A stretch of DNA of 64,000 nucleotides from Vibrio ouci (GCF_004551525.1 NZ_SATR01000002.1:62001-126000), one strand, 5' to 3'; positions 54,511 through 64,000 are shown, counted from the stretch's first letter. Notes: generated from the letters alone by a model not told the origin. Numbers and translations: made by a program.

Positions 54511-57500
54511 GTGGGACTACTGGTCAAAAAACTTGGGGCTGGCGCGATAACAATTGCGCTTGTTGGCTGTGGCGGAGGAAGCGAATCTGATGCGAAGATT
54601 TCCTCGCCAGAAAGTAAGGTATCTGCCAAGAGTTTGTCTGGTGTCGTGATGGATGGCTACTTAAAAAACGCCAATGTCTGCTTGGATAAGAACAGTAATT
54701 CTGTTTGTGATAGTGCAGATGGTGCGATAGTTCTGACCGATGAAAGTGGTCATTACGAGCTGCCGTTCGAGGGCGATGTTTCTAGTTACAATCTGCTTGT
54801 CGAAGCGCTTTCTGGCGTCACTGAAGATATGGATAATCCAGGTCAAGTTTTACTTAGTGATTTTACTCTAGAGGCGCCAGCGACTCGACCTGAAATCATT
54901 AGCCCTTTGACCTCTATGGTATCGAGCATAGCACAAACGACGGGTGTCAGTTTCGACGACGTGGCTAAGAGTTTGGCTAGTGATCTGAATGTTTCAGAAC
55001 AGACGATTACTTCTGACTATGTCGGCAGTTCGAACAATGAAAGTCAGCAGATTCATATGCTGGCACGTGGGATCACCAAGGTACTTCAGTCCGCTCAAGA
55101 AAGCTCAGTTAGCGGCGGTGTCACTGAAGAACACGCAAGAAAAGGCTCAATGCAGCGACTGGCGAATCTTGATGTCGCCGCGTTAAAGCAGCGTACAGAC
55201 AATCTCTCTCACGGAGCGAAAAATACCGATCAAGCGCTAGCTCAAATTGCGGGTGACTATAAAAACGATTTAAAGATTACCCCTGATGATATCAAGGGAG
55301 ATAAGGTTTTATCTCGACCAAACGCACCAAAAAATCCAGCAGTCAATGATGCAGCCGATACTTTTGATTGGCATTGGGCTAAACCCTTCAACGCTATCTC
55401 AGATTACGAATTCTCATTAGACGGTGGTATGAACTGGCAAAGTGTCACTCAAAAGCCGATCAATGTAGGTTCTGGAGCAATCCCTCAAGGAAACGTGCAA
55501 GTCCGTGTTGCTGCCAAGCCTGAAAGGTCGATCGCTACGGGTTCGGTCTTAGTTTCTGATAAAGCCTACACAGATACGCTTGTTGCTCCTGCGCCAACGG
55601 CACTAAACCTCAATGATGCGAACAATGAGTTAGATTGGACATGGGCTACTGGTTTTTCATCGTTTCAAGACTATGAATACTCAGTAGATAGTGGCAACCA
55701 TTGGAAACCAGTAACAGTAAAGCCACAGTACGTAGGTGATATCGCAGTAGCGGCTGGTGAGTTAAAGCTAAGAGTTAAAGCGGATGGTGCCCAAGGACGC
55801 CCTGCGGGTCTAATGGCGAAATCGACTCAACCTTTAACGGTGACGCCACCTAAGCCAACCGCTCCGGTAGTGCTTCGAGCTGATGATGCCACCGATATAT
55901 TAGAAATCACTCTAGTTCAAGGATTCCCTAACCTTAGCGATTATGAAATTAATCTAGGGTCAGGTTGGAACGAGCTGGCAACAAACCCGGTACAGATCGG
56001 CAATGTGGATATTGCTTCTAACACGATCCAAGTACGTGTAAAAGCGAATGCTACTAATGGTCGCCCTGCAGGTAGCGCACTTGTGGTTACACAACCATTT
56101 ACTAGAGCTACCAATAAGCCTTCTAGCCCGACACTTCCTGTTGTCGATAATGCGAATAACCAGTTTGGTTGGACCAATGTGTCTGGGTTCGCAGACGTAT
56201 CTGACTACGAGCTTTCGACCGATGGTGGTAAGTCGTTTAGCGATGTAAGCAATAACCCTCACGATTTATCTGATAGTAATTTTTCTATTGGTGATGTTTG
56301 TGTGCGAGTAAAACAGACGGCCAGCAATGCTACCGGCAGCTTACTGTGTAATGACAAACCTTACTCTGTGACGCCAGTAAAACCGCCAGCACCGAATCAT
56401 GGTGTGGTTGATGATGCGCTAAATACCTTTGATTGGAATTGGGTTTCTGGCTTTGAAACGATTCAAGATTACGAAGTGAGAATTGAGGCTGGCGAGTGGC
56501 AACCGGTTCAAGCCAAACCTGTGCAACTTGAAGATCGTGCCTATGCTATTGGTACGATTGAAGTTCGAGTAAAGCATAATCCAGTCGATGGTCGTGACGC
56601 GGGTGAGGTTTTGTCTAACACTGACGAGCTTACCAAGCAACCTGACGCGCCCGTGGCGCCTACATCTCTTGTCGTTGATGACACTGCAAATACCTTAGAT
56701 TGGGTGAATGTTGCAGGCTTTACCGCTGTTGCTGATTACGAGTGGTCAGCCAATAGTGGCTCAACATGGACACAAGCCGTGGCGAAGCCAATCGTGGTGG
56801 GTGATATTGCAAAACGGGCAGGTGAAGTACAAATTCGCGTCCGTGCCAATGGACAAAATGGTCGCCTGGCAGGTGCTGCGGCGCTAACGGCACAAGCGTA
56901 TACCCAAACGCCGACACTGCCTGCGCCAAGCAATGGTGCAATCAAGGTAGCAAATAACGGCGTAGTGCCAAATATGATCAGTTGGGATTACGTCAATAGT
57001 GGCGAGTATTATGACCGAGCTGAGTACTATGAGTTTACCGTAGATAAAGGTACTACTTGGCACGCTGTTACAAACAATCCTCAGTTTGTTGGCCCTAAAG
57101 CCTATGACAAAAGCGATGTGGGTATCCGAGTTAAACAGAATGCGATTGCGGGCAAAGAGAATGGTGTGGGTTCGATCCTGTGGGCTTCGGCTTTGACAGG
57201 GCAATTTGGTGCGTTTGAATATGTTCCAATGGAAACATGGAATCAGTCATCAGGGTTCAGTTTATACCATGGCTGGAATGGCTACGATACAAAGTGTATT
57301 GCCCAATACAATAGCAATGGAGAAGGCGAACCAACATTCTGGGCAGTGACTTCAGTATCAAGGTCTGAGGACGTATTTACGAGAGTCTCTGAGTTAACGA
57401 CTTGTGGCATTAATCATTGGCAATTACCTAAAGCAGCAGAAGCGCTCACACTAACAACCCGTAGTATAGATACACTGCCGAGTTACGCGAAGTATTACCT

Positions 57501-59364
57501 AATTTCAAATGACTCAATTGCTTGGTTAGATGAAGCTGGGACAGCGATAGCTTACATAAATGGAGTGAAGACGGACGCACCTTCCTACTCAAATGTTGTC
57601 GTGAAATGGCAGCTTGCGAGTGGTACTGAACTTGTTGCGGACATTAATAGCAAACTACCGACGCTAGATAGCTTCTTATATCAGCAGTCTACTGAGTTGA
57701 CTCAAGCGACATCGTTTTTAACGACGTGGTTAGCAACAAATCAAGCCAAGCAAAAGAGCTACACTGCGTTAAGTAGCGAAGCTAACGTGAAGCTAAGCGC
57801 TCTTAATGGGCTAACGGCGAGTTGGGAAGCGCAAAAAGCTCAGCAGCAAGAGCTTGTGAGTAAATTAGCTTTTGAAGCGAAAATTGCTCAGTCTCGTACG
57901 GATAGCGAGAGTGCAGCTTTCATTGTTAAAGTGGCAGAGTTTGAGAACAAGTTTGAACAGCTAAGCAAAAACAATGTCGCGCTTGTAGGAGCGATCGAAG
58001 CCACCGAATTCGCGGAGAAGCTCGCAAATATTCAATCACACTCTCAGTCAATGACATCTGCGCAAGCGACGTTGCTCGCGGCAAACTCTGGTAGCGCTAT
58101 CCACCAAGCGACCTTGGCGTTTTACGCGGCATTATTTGATATTGAAAGTGACTATGACACCACTGATGCGCTAAAAGCCGCTCTAAACAATGCATTGAAT
58201 GGCATCGATAACCAATTCGTAGCGCTGATTTCTGCAATGACAGATTTGGTTACTGAGTTAGATTCAACGATTGCCGTTCATAATGCCGATACATTACATA
58301 CTACAGCAGAAGATGGATTAAACCGTGCTCACTCTGCGGGGTTTGTAGTAGCGCAATCTGATGCTCTAATTGATGGTCAATTTGCAAAGTTAGACTCATT
58401 AGGTCGTTACTTGCCTAAAGCGACATCCTATCAACAGGGCTGGCGTTGTGTGCTCGATACCAATGTTTTGGGGACTAAACGAGTTTGGACACTATTGAGT
58501 AGTGGCCTACCTGGCAGCAAAGATGAAGTCGTCTACAATGCAGCGGGGGCTGATTTACCAAGTGTCGTCGGGGCTGGAGGCGTCTTAGAGACAGCGAACA
58601 ATGACAATCTATGTGGCTTCAATGACTGGAAGATGCCTCATCCAAATCAAATAAAGTCATTGGAAACAGCAACTGTCGCAGGACTTAATAGCGCAAGCAA
58701 GACGATTGATGTCAATGTATTCCCGAATCACAAAGGCTTGGTTCCAGAATACGATAAGTCTTACTACAGTGGGGGAACACGTTTCTACTATTGGACGAGT
58801 GCCGCTTCGAGTTCTTCAAAGCAATACGCTTATGTGTTTGCTAATACCAGTGAGAGACCTGGCCTACGCGCGTTTGACCTTGATGGCGATAGCTATGACC
58901 AGTACGTCACTATGGCACGACTAATGCGCGAAGACTCTGCTGCTTGGGACTATATCGCTAGTGACGGCTCAATCGTCGCGGATCGTGCCTCTGCACAGTG
59001 CGCTAAGCATCCAACAACAGGGGAAGTTTGGCAGCTTTTCCACAATGCAACACCAAGTGAGCGTTATAAGACGTTTAACAACATCCAAACGGAGCTCGCT
59101 AACTATCAAGGTGGTATGTGTGGCAAGTCAAATTGGGGCTTACCATCTGTGGATGATGTGCGCAGTCTGATCCCTACAGATGCTGCGGTATTCCCATACG
59201 CAGCGCCAACAAGTAGCGATTATTCCGACTATGACTACTACGTCACGAATGGTACGACAGGAACAAGTCTTGAATACGTTGAAATAGAACTTGGTGAATC
59301 AAACACTCGCTATAACGGCAGCACGAGCCAAAGTAAGTTCCTATATCGCTTCGTCGCTAAATAA
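54511..59364 (+). CDS. Giant surface lipoprotein with seven tandem modules and Lcl/DUF1566-type domains
   Basis: The 1617-residue precursor starts with GTG, eight bases after GGAG, and has a lipobox (IALVGC) and a GGGSESD linker. An opening module (VVMDGYLKNANVCLDKNSNS) resembles carboxypeptidase-regulatory-like domains. From about residue 271 to 905, seven modules of 85-100 residues recur, each with D-[WG]-...GF...DYE and ending IEVRVK-like. Next comes a Lcl/DUF1566-like module (CGINHWQLPK), then a helical coiled-coil region (about 1040-1280), then two more Lcl-like modules (CGFNDWKMPHPNQIKSLE; CGKSNWGLPSVDDVRSLI). The build suggests an adhesin or pilus-associated surface protein. It lies directly upstream of the flp pilin gene. 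Confidence 0.88.
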   Translation: MGLLVKKLGAGAITIALVGCGGGSESDAKISSPESKVSAKSLSGVVMDGYLKNANVCLDKNSNSVCDSADGAIVLTDESGHYELPFEGDVSSYNLLVEALSGVTEDMDNPGQVLLSDFTLEAPATRPEIISPLTSMVSSIAQTTGVSFDDVAKSLASDLNVSEQTITSDYVGSSNNESQQIHMLARGITKVLQSAQESSVSGGVTEEHARKGSMQRLANLDVAALKQRTDNLSHGAKNTDQALAQIAGDYKNDLKITPDDIKGDKVLSRPNAPKNPAVNDAADTFDWHWAKPFNAISDYEFSLDGGMNWQSVTQKPINVGSGAIPQGNVQVRVAAKPERSIATGSVLVSDKAYTDTLVAPAPTALNLNDANNELDWTWATGFSSFQDYEYSVDSGNHWKPVTVKPQYVGDIAVAAGELKLRVKADGAQGRPAGLMAKSTQPLTVTPPKPTAPVVLRADDATDILEITLVQGFPNLSDYEINLGSGWNELATNPVQIGNVDIASNTIQVRVKANATNGRPAGSALVVTQPFTRATNKPSSPTLPVVDNANNQFGWTNVSGFADVSDYELSTDGGKSFSDVSNNPHDLSDSNFSIGDVCVRVKQTASNATGSLLCNDKPYSVTPVKPPAPNHGVVDDALNTFDWNWVSGFETIQDYEVRIEAGEWQPVQAKPVQLEDRAYAIGTIEVRVKHNPVDGRDAGEVLSNTDELTKQPDAPVAPTSLVVDDTANTLDWVNVAGFTAVADYEWSANSGSTWTQAVAKPIVVGDIAKRAGEVQIRVRANGQNGRLAGAAALTAQAYTQTPTLPAPSNGAIKVANNGVVPNMISWDYVNSGEYYDRAEYYEFTVDKGTTWHAVTNNPQFVGPKAYDKSDVGIRVKQNAIAGKENGVGSILWASALTGQFGAFEYVPMETWNQSSGFSLYHGWNGYDTKCIAQYNSNGEGEPTFWAVTSVSRSEDVFTRVSELTTCGINHWQLPKAAEALTLTTRSIDTLPSYAKYYLISNDSIAWLDEAGTAIAYINGVKTDAPSYSNVVVKWQLASGTELVADINSKLPTLDSFLYQQSTELTQATSFLTTWLATNQAKQKSYTALSSEANVKLSALNGLTASWEAQKAQQQELVSKLAFEAKIAQSRTDSESAAFIVKVAEFENKFEQLSKNNVALVGAIEATEFAEKLANIQSHSQSMTSAQATLLAANSGSAIHQATLAFYAALFDIESDYDTTDALKAALNNALNGIDNQFVALISAMTDLVTELDSTIAVHNADTLHTTAEDGLNRAHSAGFVVAQSDALIDGQFAKLDSLGRYLPKATSYQQGWRCVLDTNVLGTKRVWTLLSSGLPGSKDEVVYNAAGADLPSVVGAGGVLETANNDNLCGFNDWKMPHPNQIKSLETATVAGLNSASKTIDVNVFPNHKGLVPEYDKSYYSGGTRFYYWTSAASSSSKQYAYVFANTSERPGLRAFDLDGDSYDQYVTMARLMREDSAAWDYIASDGSIVADRASAQCAKHPTTGEVWQLFHNATPSERYKTFNNIQTELANYQGGMCGKSNWGLPSVDDVRSLIPTDAAVFPYAAPTSSDYSDYDYYVTNGTTGTSLEYVEIELGESNTRYNGSTSQSKFLYRFVAK

Positions 59365-59393
59365 CCCAAATCTTTAAAAAATAATAATTAATC

Positions 59394-59412
59394 CAGCCTC
59401 CATTGGAGGCTG
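59394..59412 (+). terminator. Hairpin between the giant lipoprotein and flp
   Basis: CAGCCTCC and GGAGGCTG pair perfectly over ATT, with CTTTTT ten bases further on. It could be a weak terminator or an mRNA-stabilising element upstream of the pilin gene, 26 bases before its ATG. Confidence 0.55.
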
Positions 59413-59437
59413 ACTCTCACTTTTTAGGAGTCTATTC

Positions 59438-59620
59438 ATGCTGAATAAGAAAAAACAACGCGGAGCTGCCGCAATTGAATACGCAATTTTGGCCGCAGCG
59501 ATGTCGGTCGTATTGCTCACCTTAGTCGGCGGCAGTGACGGGCGATTAACGCAAGCGATCACTCAGGCTTATGACACCGTTATCACCTCATTAGAACAGT
59601 CTGCAGATTCAGGCGAATAG
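59438..59620 (+). CDS. flp: Flp/Fap-type IVb pilin
   Basis: The 60-residue prepilin has a short basic leader ending in Gly9 (MLNKKKQRG) and a mature N-terminus AAAIEYAILAAAM, with the conserved Glu at mature position 5 next to Tyr, as in Flp pilins. It is the major subunit of the Tad pilus, processed by a TadV-type prepilin peptidase not encoded in this window. TAGGAG precedes the ATG. Confidence 0.95.
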   Translation: MLNKKKQRGAAAIEYAILAAAMSVVLLTLVGGSDGRLTQAITQAYDTVITSLEQSADSGE

Positions 59621-59643
59621 TTTCGTTAAGTTAAGGAAAAATC

Positions 59644-60483
59644 ATGACAGCGAAACGACTAATGTTGCTTTCTTTGATTTTGTCAGCAGTGGGGATCGCT
59701 ATCCTATTGCTCAATCCAAGCAAGCCTCAATCCGATCAACCGCAAGCGGCTGCAGAAGTGTTCAAGCGCGTCCTTGTAGCTAAGCAGGGAGTAGTGGTGG
59801 GTCAGCCGTATACACTCAATATGTTCCAATGGAAAAGTGTATCGGAGCAAGAACTTAATAACTACCTCGACTTTATCTCGGAGGAAGAGTTTTCTCGTTT
59901 AGACCTAAAGCCGGGTATCGCGCATACGGCGATTCAGTCTGGTCAAGTGATGTCTGCGGATGACTTTGAAGCGCCAGCTGGTGGCATCTCGATGGCATTT
60001 AAAGTGCAAAGTGGCCATCGCGCAATATCAGTTCCGGTTGATGCGGTAACCGCCAATTCTGGATTTGTTCAGCCCGGCGACAAGGTCGATATCTTGCTGT
60101 TGGGTTCTCAAGTCGAAGAACTCAAGAAGTATGACAATCAAGTCGCGGGTCTTTACGTGACGACCATTGCTATTGACGTGAGAGTGTTGGCATTTAATCA
60201 ATATGTTGACCCACAAGATTTTCAGAAGAATCGCACTGCTTACGGCGCAGATATTCCTGATAACAGCTCGGTCTCTTTGGAAGTTACGCCTGAACAAGCG
60301 ACCCAAATCGTACTAGCGAATCAAATTGGTAAGCTGACATTGTCACTGCGCGGAGCGGGTGAAATGATTCCTGATGTCGGTGAGAAATACACCGTCACCT
60401 CAACACTGCTCAACCCTGATAGTAAGCAGGTCGCGCCAGACTTAGGTTTGATTCAGCTTCGACCAACGAAAGATAAAAACTAG
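59644..60483 (+). CDS. cpaB: Flp pilus assembly protein CpaB/RcpC
   Basis: The 279-residue protein has an N-terminal membrane anchor (MLLSLILSAVGIAILLLN) and a SAF-like domain (HRAISVPVDAVTANSGFVQP). The following segment GDKVDILLL and the C-terminal VTPEQATQIVLANQIGKLTL are family hallmarks. It helps the secretin assemble or gate. It lies 23 bases after flp and two before the next frame. Confidence 0.93.
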   Translation: MTAKRLMLLSLILSAVGIAILLLNPSKPQSDQPQAAAEVFKRVLVAKQGVVVGQPYTLNMFQWKSVSEQELNNYLDFISEEEFSRLDLKPGIAHTAIQSGQVMSADDFEAPAGGISMAFKVQSGHRAISVPVDAVTANSGFVQPGDKVDILLLGSQVEELKKYDNQVAGLYVTTIAIDVRVLAFNQYVDPQDFQKNRTAYGADIPDNSSVSLEVTPEQATQIVLANQIGKLTLSLRGAGEMIPDVGEKYTVTSTLLNPDSKQVAPDLGLIQLRPTKDKN

Positions 60484-60503
60484 TCGTGATAGGAAAGGAC
60501 ACT

Positions 60504-61877
60504 ATGAATAAAGCATTCCGCTGGTGGAGCTTGTTATTGCTTCCTGGTCTGTTTTTCTCATTTGCTTCATGGGCAGCGCCACTAGAAGTAAATATTAATG
60601 AAGCGAAGATGATCAACTTGCCGCAAGATGCGAAATCGATCTTCATCTCTAATACACATATTGCGGACTACCAGCCGATGACCAACACCAAGATTATGGT
60701 GTTTGGTATGCAGGCAGGCACCGCGACCATTACCATCTTAAATGCCCAAGAGCGCGTCATTTACAACAACAAGATTCGTGTTGTTCATGATACTAAGGAA
60801 TTGGATTCGTTGATCGCAGCGCAGTTTCCAGAAGCATCGGTTCACTCTGAGTCGTTAGGCGGAAAATTGTGGTTAAAAGGTAATGTACCAACACCCGTTA
60901 TGGCGCATAGCATTGTGAGCGTAGCAAAAGGGTATTTGTCGCCGGTGATTGCTCCTCAGCAATCAGAAAACGGTTCGACTTCATCTGACAGTTCAACTCA
61001 GAACAATGGCAGTGAAAACGGTGATGAACTCGTCAATCAACTGGTGGTAACCATGCCAACCCAAGTGAACATTCGCGTTCGCATTGCGGAAGTATCCCGT
61101 AACGTATCCAACAAATTGGGTATTAAGTGGGGCTCACTTGAAGCGGGTATGGGGAGTTTTTTGTACACCAAAGCTTGGGATGTAAGCAGCTGGGGAAAAC
61201 CAACATTAGGTGCGCTGGTTGATGCCCTGGCGTCTGACGGCACGATGTCGATTCTTGCTGAGCCAAACTTAACCGCCATGTCAGGTGAAGATGCTAGCTT
61301 CTTGGTTGGTGGAGAGATCCCGTTGCCATTGATTAATGGTGATACGGCAACCGTCGAGTACAAGCCGTTTGGCGTTAACTTGAACTTTACACCGGTTGTG
61401 CTTGGTCCTGATCGTATTAGCCTGCGAGTTTCACCTGAAGTGAGTAGCGTGTCGGTCGACAATCAAACGACATTGAATGGTAATACTTACCCATCATTCA
61501 CTTCTCGCCGTGCTACCACCACCATTGAATTGGCAAGCGGACAAAGCTTTGCACTTGGTGGCCTGCTTCAAAGCAGTGAAATTGATCAACTGCAGAAGCT
61601 ACCAGGCGCTGGTGATATTCCAATCTTAGGTGGCTTATTCCGTTCAAGTGAGTACCAACGTAAAGAAACCGAACTGATCATTATTGCCACTGCTTATCTT
61701 GTTGAGCCAGTGCGTAATGACGCGTTACCTCTTCCTACCGATAACTTACTGCCACTTAGCGATCTGGAGCGCTTGCTCGCGATTCCTCGATCCCGCAGTA
61801 AGCAGGTGAAAGGCAAAGACACTTACACGGACAATCGAGCGCCACGTTTGCTCGGTGATAACGGTTTCTACTACTAA
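60504..61877 (+). CDS. cpaC: Tad pilus secretin CpaC/RcpA
   Basis: The 457-residue outer-membrane channel for the Flp pilus. ATG 60504 follows AGGAAAGGA; an in-frame GTG at 60486 is less likely. A signal peptide ends near ...FASWA. N-terminal pilus-secretin domain (INLPQDAKSIFISNTHIADY), a BON-like segment, then the secretin core (LAEPNLTAMSGEDASFLVGG; FALGGLLQSSEIDQLQKLPG). The C-terminal tail is short. Confidence 0.94.
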   Translation: MNKAFRWWSLLLLPGLFFSFASWAAPLEVNINEAKMINLPQDAKSIFISNTHIADYQPMTNTKIMVFGMQAGTATITILNAQERVIYNNKIRVVHDTKELDSLIAAQFPEASVHSESLGGKLWLKGNVPTPVMAHSIVSVAKGYLSPVIAPQQSENGSTSSDSSTQNNGSENGDELVNQLVVTMPTQVNIRVRIAEVSRNVSNKLGIKWGSLEAGMGSFLYTKAWDVSSWGKPTLGALVDALASDGTMSILAEPNLTAMSGEDASFLVGGEIPLPLINGDTATVEYKPFGVNLNFTPVVLGPDRISLRVSPEVSSVSVDNQTTLNGNTYPSFTSRRATTTIELASGQSFALGGLLQSSEIDQLQKLPGAGDIPILGGLFRSSEYQRKETELIIIATAYLVEPVRNDALPLPTDNLLPLSDLERLLAIPRSRSKQVKGKDTYTDNRAPRLLGDNGFYY

Positions 61878-61889
61878 GGTAATTACGTC

Positions 61890-62510
61890 ATGATCAAATA
61901 CATTTTACCTGCCTTGGTATTACTTGGCGGATGCAGTTCATCTCCGATTGAGCGATCGCCGGCGCTGGATGTGGTTTCGGTGACCAATAAGCTGACATTA
62001 GCCATGCAAAGTTCCTCTTTAACCGCAAAGCAAAGTGAAGCGGTTGAGCAGTTTGTGCAACGTAAAGGCTCCCCATATGGTTTGAACGTCAAGCTGGTGA
62101 GTTTAAGCGAAAGCGGTCAACGTGGCTTAAATCAAATTGAAGCGTTACTTATCGAGCAAGGCATTGCGGCTAAAAATATTCATCGTGAGCATCTAACGGA
62201 GAAGGGTAAGGGTGACGTTCAGATCCTGATTGAGTCATTTAAAGCCAAAGTGCCTAAGTGCCAAGCGCAGAAGTACAGTAACAACTTCATCAACCGTTAC
62301 AAAGAGCATCCATCGTTTGGCTGCGCTACATCCGTTGCATTAGCTCAGATGGTCGCGAACCCGAAAGACTTAGTTGTTGGCGAACAGTTAGGCGCAACCA
62401 ATGGAGCTAAAGCGGTCGCTACGATCGACGGTTACATCGCACCTACAATGGACTCTGGCAGCCAAACCAGTAGCGAAGGAAACACATCGACAGAGTTTGG
62501 AGGTAATTGA
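61890..62510 (+). CDS. cpaD: Tad pilus lipoprotein CpaD family
   Basis: The 206-residue precursor with lipobox LVLLGGC is a small outer-membrane-directed lipoprotein. The C-terminal half has the CpaD pattern: FKAKVPKCQAQKYSNNFIN, FGCATSVALAQMVANPKDLV. Its stop is one base before the next ATG. It is thought to help the secretin insert or be stable. Confidence 0.9.
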   Translation: MIKYILPALVLLGGCSSSPIERSPALDVVSVTNKLTLAMQSSSLTAKQSEAVEQFVQRKGSPYGLNVKLVSLSESGQRGLNQIEALLIEQGIAAKNIHREHLTEKGKGDVQILIESFKAKVPKCQAQKYSNNFINRYKEHPSFGCATSVALAQMVANPKDLVVGEQLGATNGAKAVATIDGYIAPTMDSGSQTSSEGNTSTEFGGN

Positions 62511-62511
62511 T

Positions 62512-63675
62512 ATGAAAACGCATACCTTGTCTGTGTTGGTGGCCGCATCAGAGCGTCTCGATATTTATAGTCTGACTCAAGCATTCGCTGAAAAGGGCAT
62601 TAGCAACCTTGTTCAAACAACATTGGAAGAAGAGCAAATCATCAAACAAGTGGTGAAACATGGCCACGAGATTGTGGTGCTGGATGTCTCTCAGTTGTCG
62701 ATTGAACAAGCGAAAACCATGCTACATACCATCAAGCTGAGAACAGGAGCTCAGGTTGTCACAGTCGGCGACAATCGAGAAATCGCCTTTTATCGCGCGA
62801 TGGTTTCTGCAGGTGCGAGTGAGTATCTACTCAACCCAGTTGAAATCAGCGCCTTCAACGCGACAGAGTTCCAAGTAAACAAAGCAGACACAACGACAGG
62901 TAAAGTGATTGCTGTTGTTGGGGCAAAAGGGGGCGTTGGCGCATCAACCATTGCGGTGAACTTAGCGCGTGAATTGGCGGAGCGAGGAGAAGTACTCACT
63001 GTTGCCGATATGGATTTTGCGACTGGTGACTTAGACCTGCAATACGATGTGCAAGGCAACACCGCATTAGTGGAGATGCTGCAGTACCCTGAACGCCTTG
63101 AGCCTGTGGTGTATGAGCGAAGTGGTATTAAAGTCTCGGACCGCGTGACCTTGTTTACTGGGTATTTACCACTGGATTCTACGCCGTTTTGGCCAGAGAA
63201 AAGCGCCTTAGACCACTTTAGAAAGTTATCGCTTCAGCACTCAGATACCTTGGTACTGGATTTACCTTCGTTTTCGATGCGTGATCAGATCGGATTTAGC
63301 TCATTGGCTCAAGCGGATGTCAGGGTTTTAGTGGTAGAACCGACTTTATCGTCGATTCGCAACACAGGGCAGATTCTGGCGCTATTGGATTCAACGGCAA
63401 ATGGTCAGTCAGATAAGATCAATCTGATTGTGGTTAACCATACTAAATCAGATAAAGCGTCGTTGATCAGCTGTCATGATGTTCAACGTGCGTTAGGTTG
63501 TGCGGTCGATGTTGTATTGCCTTATGCGCCTAACCATTTCTTAGCCAAAGAGTCACTGGGTCGTTCATTGTTAAACGGTAACCGTAAAGTGTCGAGAGCG
63601 TTTGATCTACTGGCGAGCAAAGCTGTGGGTGGAGAGACGACAACCAAACGCCGCCGTTGGTTAAGAGGTGCCTAA
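62512..63675 (+). CDS. cpaE: Tad pilus localisation ATPase CpaE/TadZ
   Basis: The 387-residue cytoplasmic protein has an N-terminal receiver-like domain without a clear phosphorylation pocket and a C-terminal ParA/MinD-type ATPase with the deviant Walker A VVGAKGGVGASTIAVNLARE and Walker B TLVLDLPSFSM. It positions the Tad machine at the pole or membrane. ATG 62512, behind TTTGGAGGT, is chosen over the long upstream extension that overlaps cpaD. Confidence 0.92.
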   Translation: MKTHTLSVLVAASERLDIYSLTQAFAEKGISNLVQTTLEEEQIIKQVVKHGHEIVVLDVSQLSIEQAKTMLHTIKLRTGAQVVTVGDNREIAFYRAMVSAGASEYLLNPVEISAFNATEFQVNKADTTTGKVIAVVGAKGGVGASTIAVNLARELAERGEVLTVADMDFATGDLDLQYDVQGNTALVEMLQYPERLEPVVYERSGIKVSDRVTLFTGYLPLDSTPFWPEKSALDHFRKLSLQHSDTLVLDLPSFSMRDQIGFSSLAQADVRVLVVEPTLSSIRNTGQILALLDSTANGQSDKINLIVVNHTKSDKASLISCHDVQRALGCAVDVVLPYAPNHFLAKESLGRSLLNGNRKVSRAFDLLASKAVGGETTTKRRRWLRGA

Positions 63676-64000
63676 TGTTTACCACCTCTAGAAAAACGGT
63701 TGAGCCGCGCAGTAACCCCACGACTCCGGTAACGAATGCTCACTCTGATCCGGTTAGGGAGCATTACCAAGTCATTCACGCCAAAGTGATTAAGGCGATT
63801 GAACCTAGTGTGGTGGTTAAACTGAGCCCAGCGGAGCTTGAAGGGCGTATCCATCATCTGGTGTCCGATATTGTTTCCGCTGACCAGCTTCCTCTCGGCC
63901 ACCGTGAGGTGTTCACTGTTGTGAAACAGCTGGTTGATGAGATGTGTGGCTTAGGGCCATTACAACCACTGATCAATGATCCGGTCATCACAGATATCAT
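63675..64000 (+). CDS. cpaF: Tad pilus assembly ATPase CpaF/TadA (5' part only)
   Basis: The ATG shares its first base with the last base of the cpaE stop (TAATG). The 108 visible residues contain a variable N-terminus and the N-terminal domain of secretion ATPases (LPLGHREVFTVVKQLVDEMC, then GLGPLQPLINDPVITDI). The Walker motifs lie beyond the right edge. The name rests on this domain and on position after cpaE. Confidence 0.9.
   Translation, partial: MFTTSRKTVEPRSNPTTPVTNAHSDPVREHYQVIHAKVIKAIEPSVVVKLSPAELEGRIHHLVSDIVSADQLPLGHREVFTVVKQLVDEMCGLGPLQPLINDPVITDI

Noticed and set aside
62401..62511. N-terminal extension of cpaE overlapping cpaD
   Set aside because: The ATG at 62512 follows GGAGGT and gives the normal CpaE length.

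Overview
The window looks like a stretch of a Vibrio (or very close Vibrionaceae) chromosome. The support is the family mix: a Vibrio-type M9 collagenase, ribB behind an FMN riboswitch, a YbiA-like/RibA fusion, a betaine transporter operon in the order proX-proW-proV, many c-di-GMP proteins and a Flp/Tad pilus locus. Base composition is moderate and even, genes are tightly packed with clear Shine-Dalgarno sequences, and I see no rRNA, tRNA, insertion sequence, prophage or CRISPR array. Species and replicon cannot be settled from the window.

Region 1 (about 2.5-26.6 kb) reads as one collagen and hydroxyproline utilisation module. A secreted collagenase (2559-5021) faces an oligopeptide operon, oppA-B-C-D-F plus a long-form Xaa-Pro aminopeptidase (12850 down to 5520). 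Next come a two-gene regulatory operon (GntR/FCD plus an HTH protein), a riboflavin-related fusion gene, and a complete set for trans-4-hydroxy-L-proline breakdown: 2-epimerase, FAD D-hydroxyproline dehydrogenase, DapA-family pyrroline-4-hydroxy-2-carboxylate deaminase and 2-oxoglutarate semialdehyde dehydrogenase. An ornithine-cyclodeaminase-family reductase and a polyamine-type ABC transporter accompany them. Five near-identical operator-like sites (consensus close to GTATATTGTATACAATAT) lie at the oppA, gntR, epimerase/dehydrogenase, binding-protein and deaminase promoters, which suggests a single GntR regulon that joins peptide uptake to hydroxyproline catabolism.

Region 2 (26.7-46.6 kb) is mixed: an AraC regulator beside a SET-like MFS exporter; a sensor kinase split by a frameshift next to a REC-DUF3369-GGDEF-EAL regulator; ribB with its riboswitch; small proteins; an ABC-F ATPase; a TPR-GGDEF cyclase; an SgrR-like regulator divergent from an MFS exporter; a MerR-methyltransferase fusion and a GNAT gene that share the same MerR-type 19-bp-spacer promoter; two VOC proteins; a HAD phosphatase; and a very highly charged secreted protein.

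Region 3 (46.7-52.3 kb) holds the proXWV betaine/proline transporter and a second SgrR-like regulator. Divergent from that regulator is a compact transcription unit with a 34-codon ORF, a C-rich anti-Shine-Dalgarno segment and an intrinsic terminator, a candidate dual-function RNA of the SgrS/SgrT or VcdRP kind.

Region 4 (52.3-64.0 kb) has two large divergent lipoproteins, one with seven tandem modules, followed by the start of a Flp/Tad pilus operon (flp, cpaB, cpaC, cpaD, cpaE, cpaF) that runs off the right edge. The left edge cuts a FUSC-family membrane protein.
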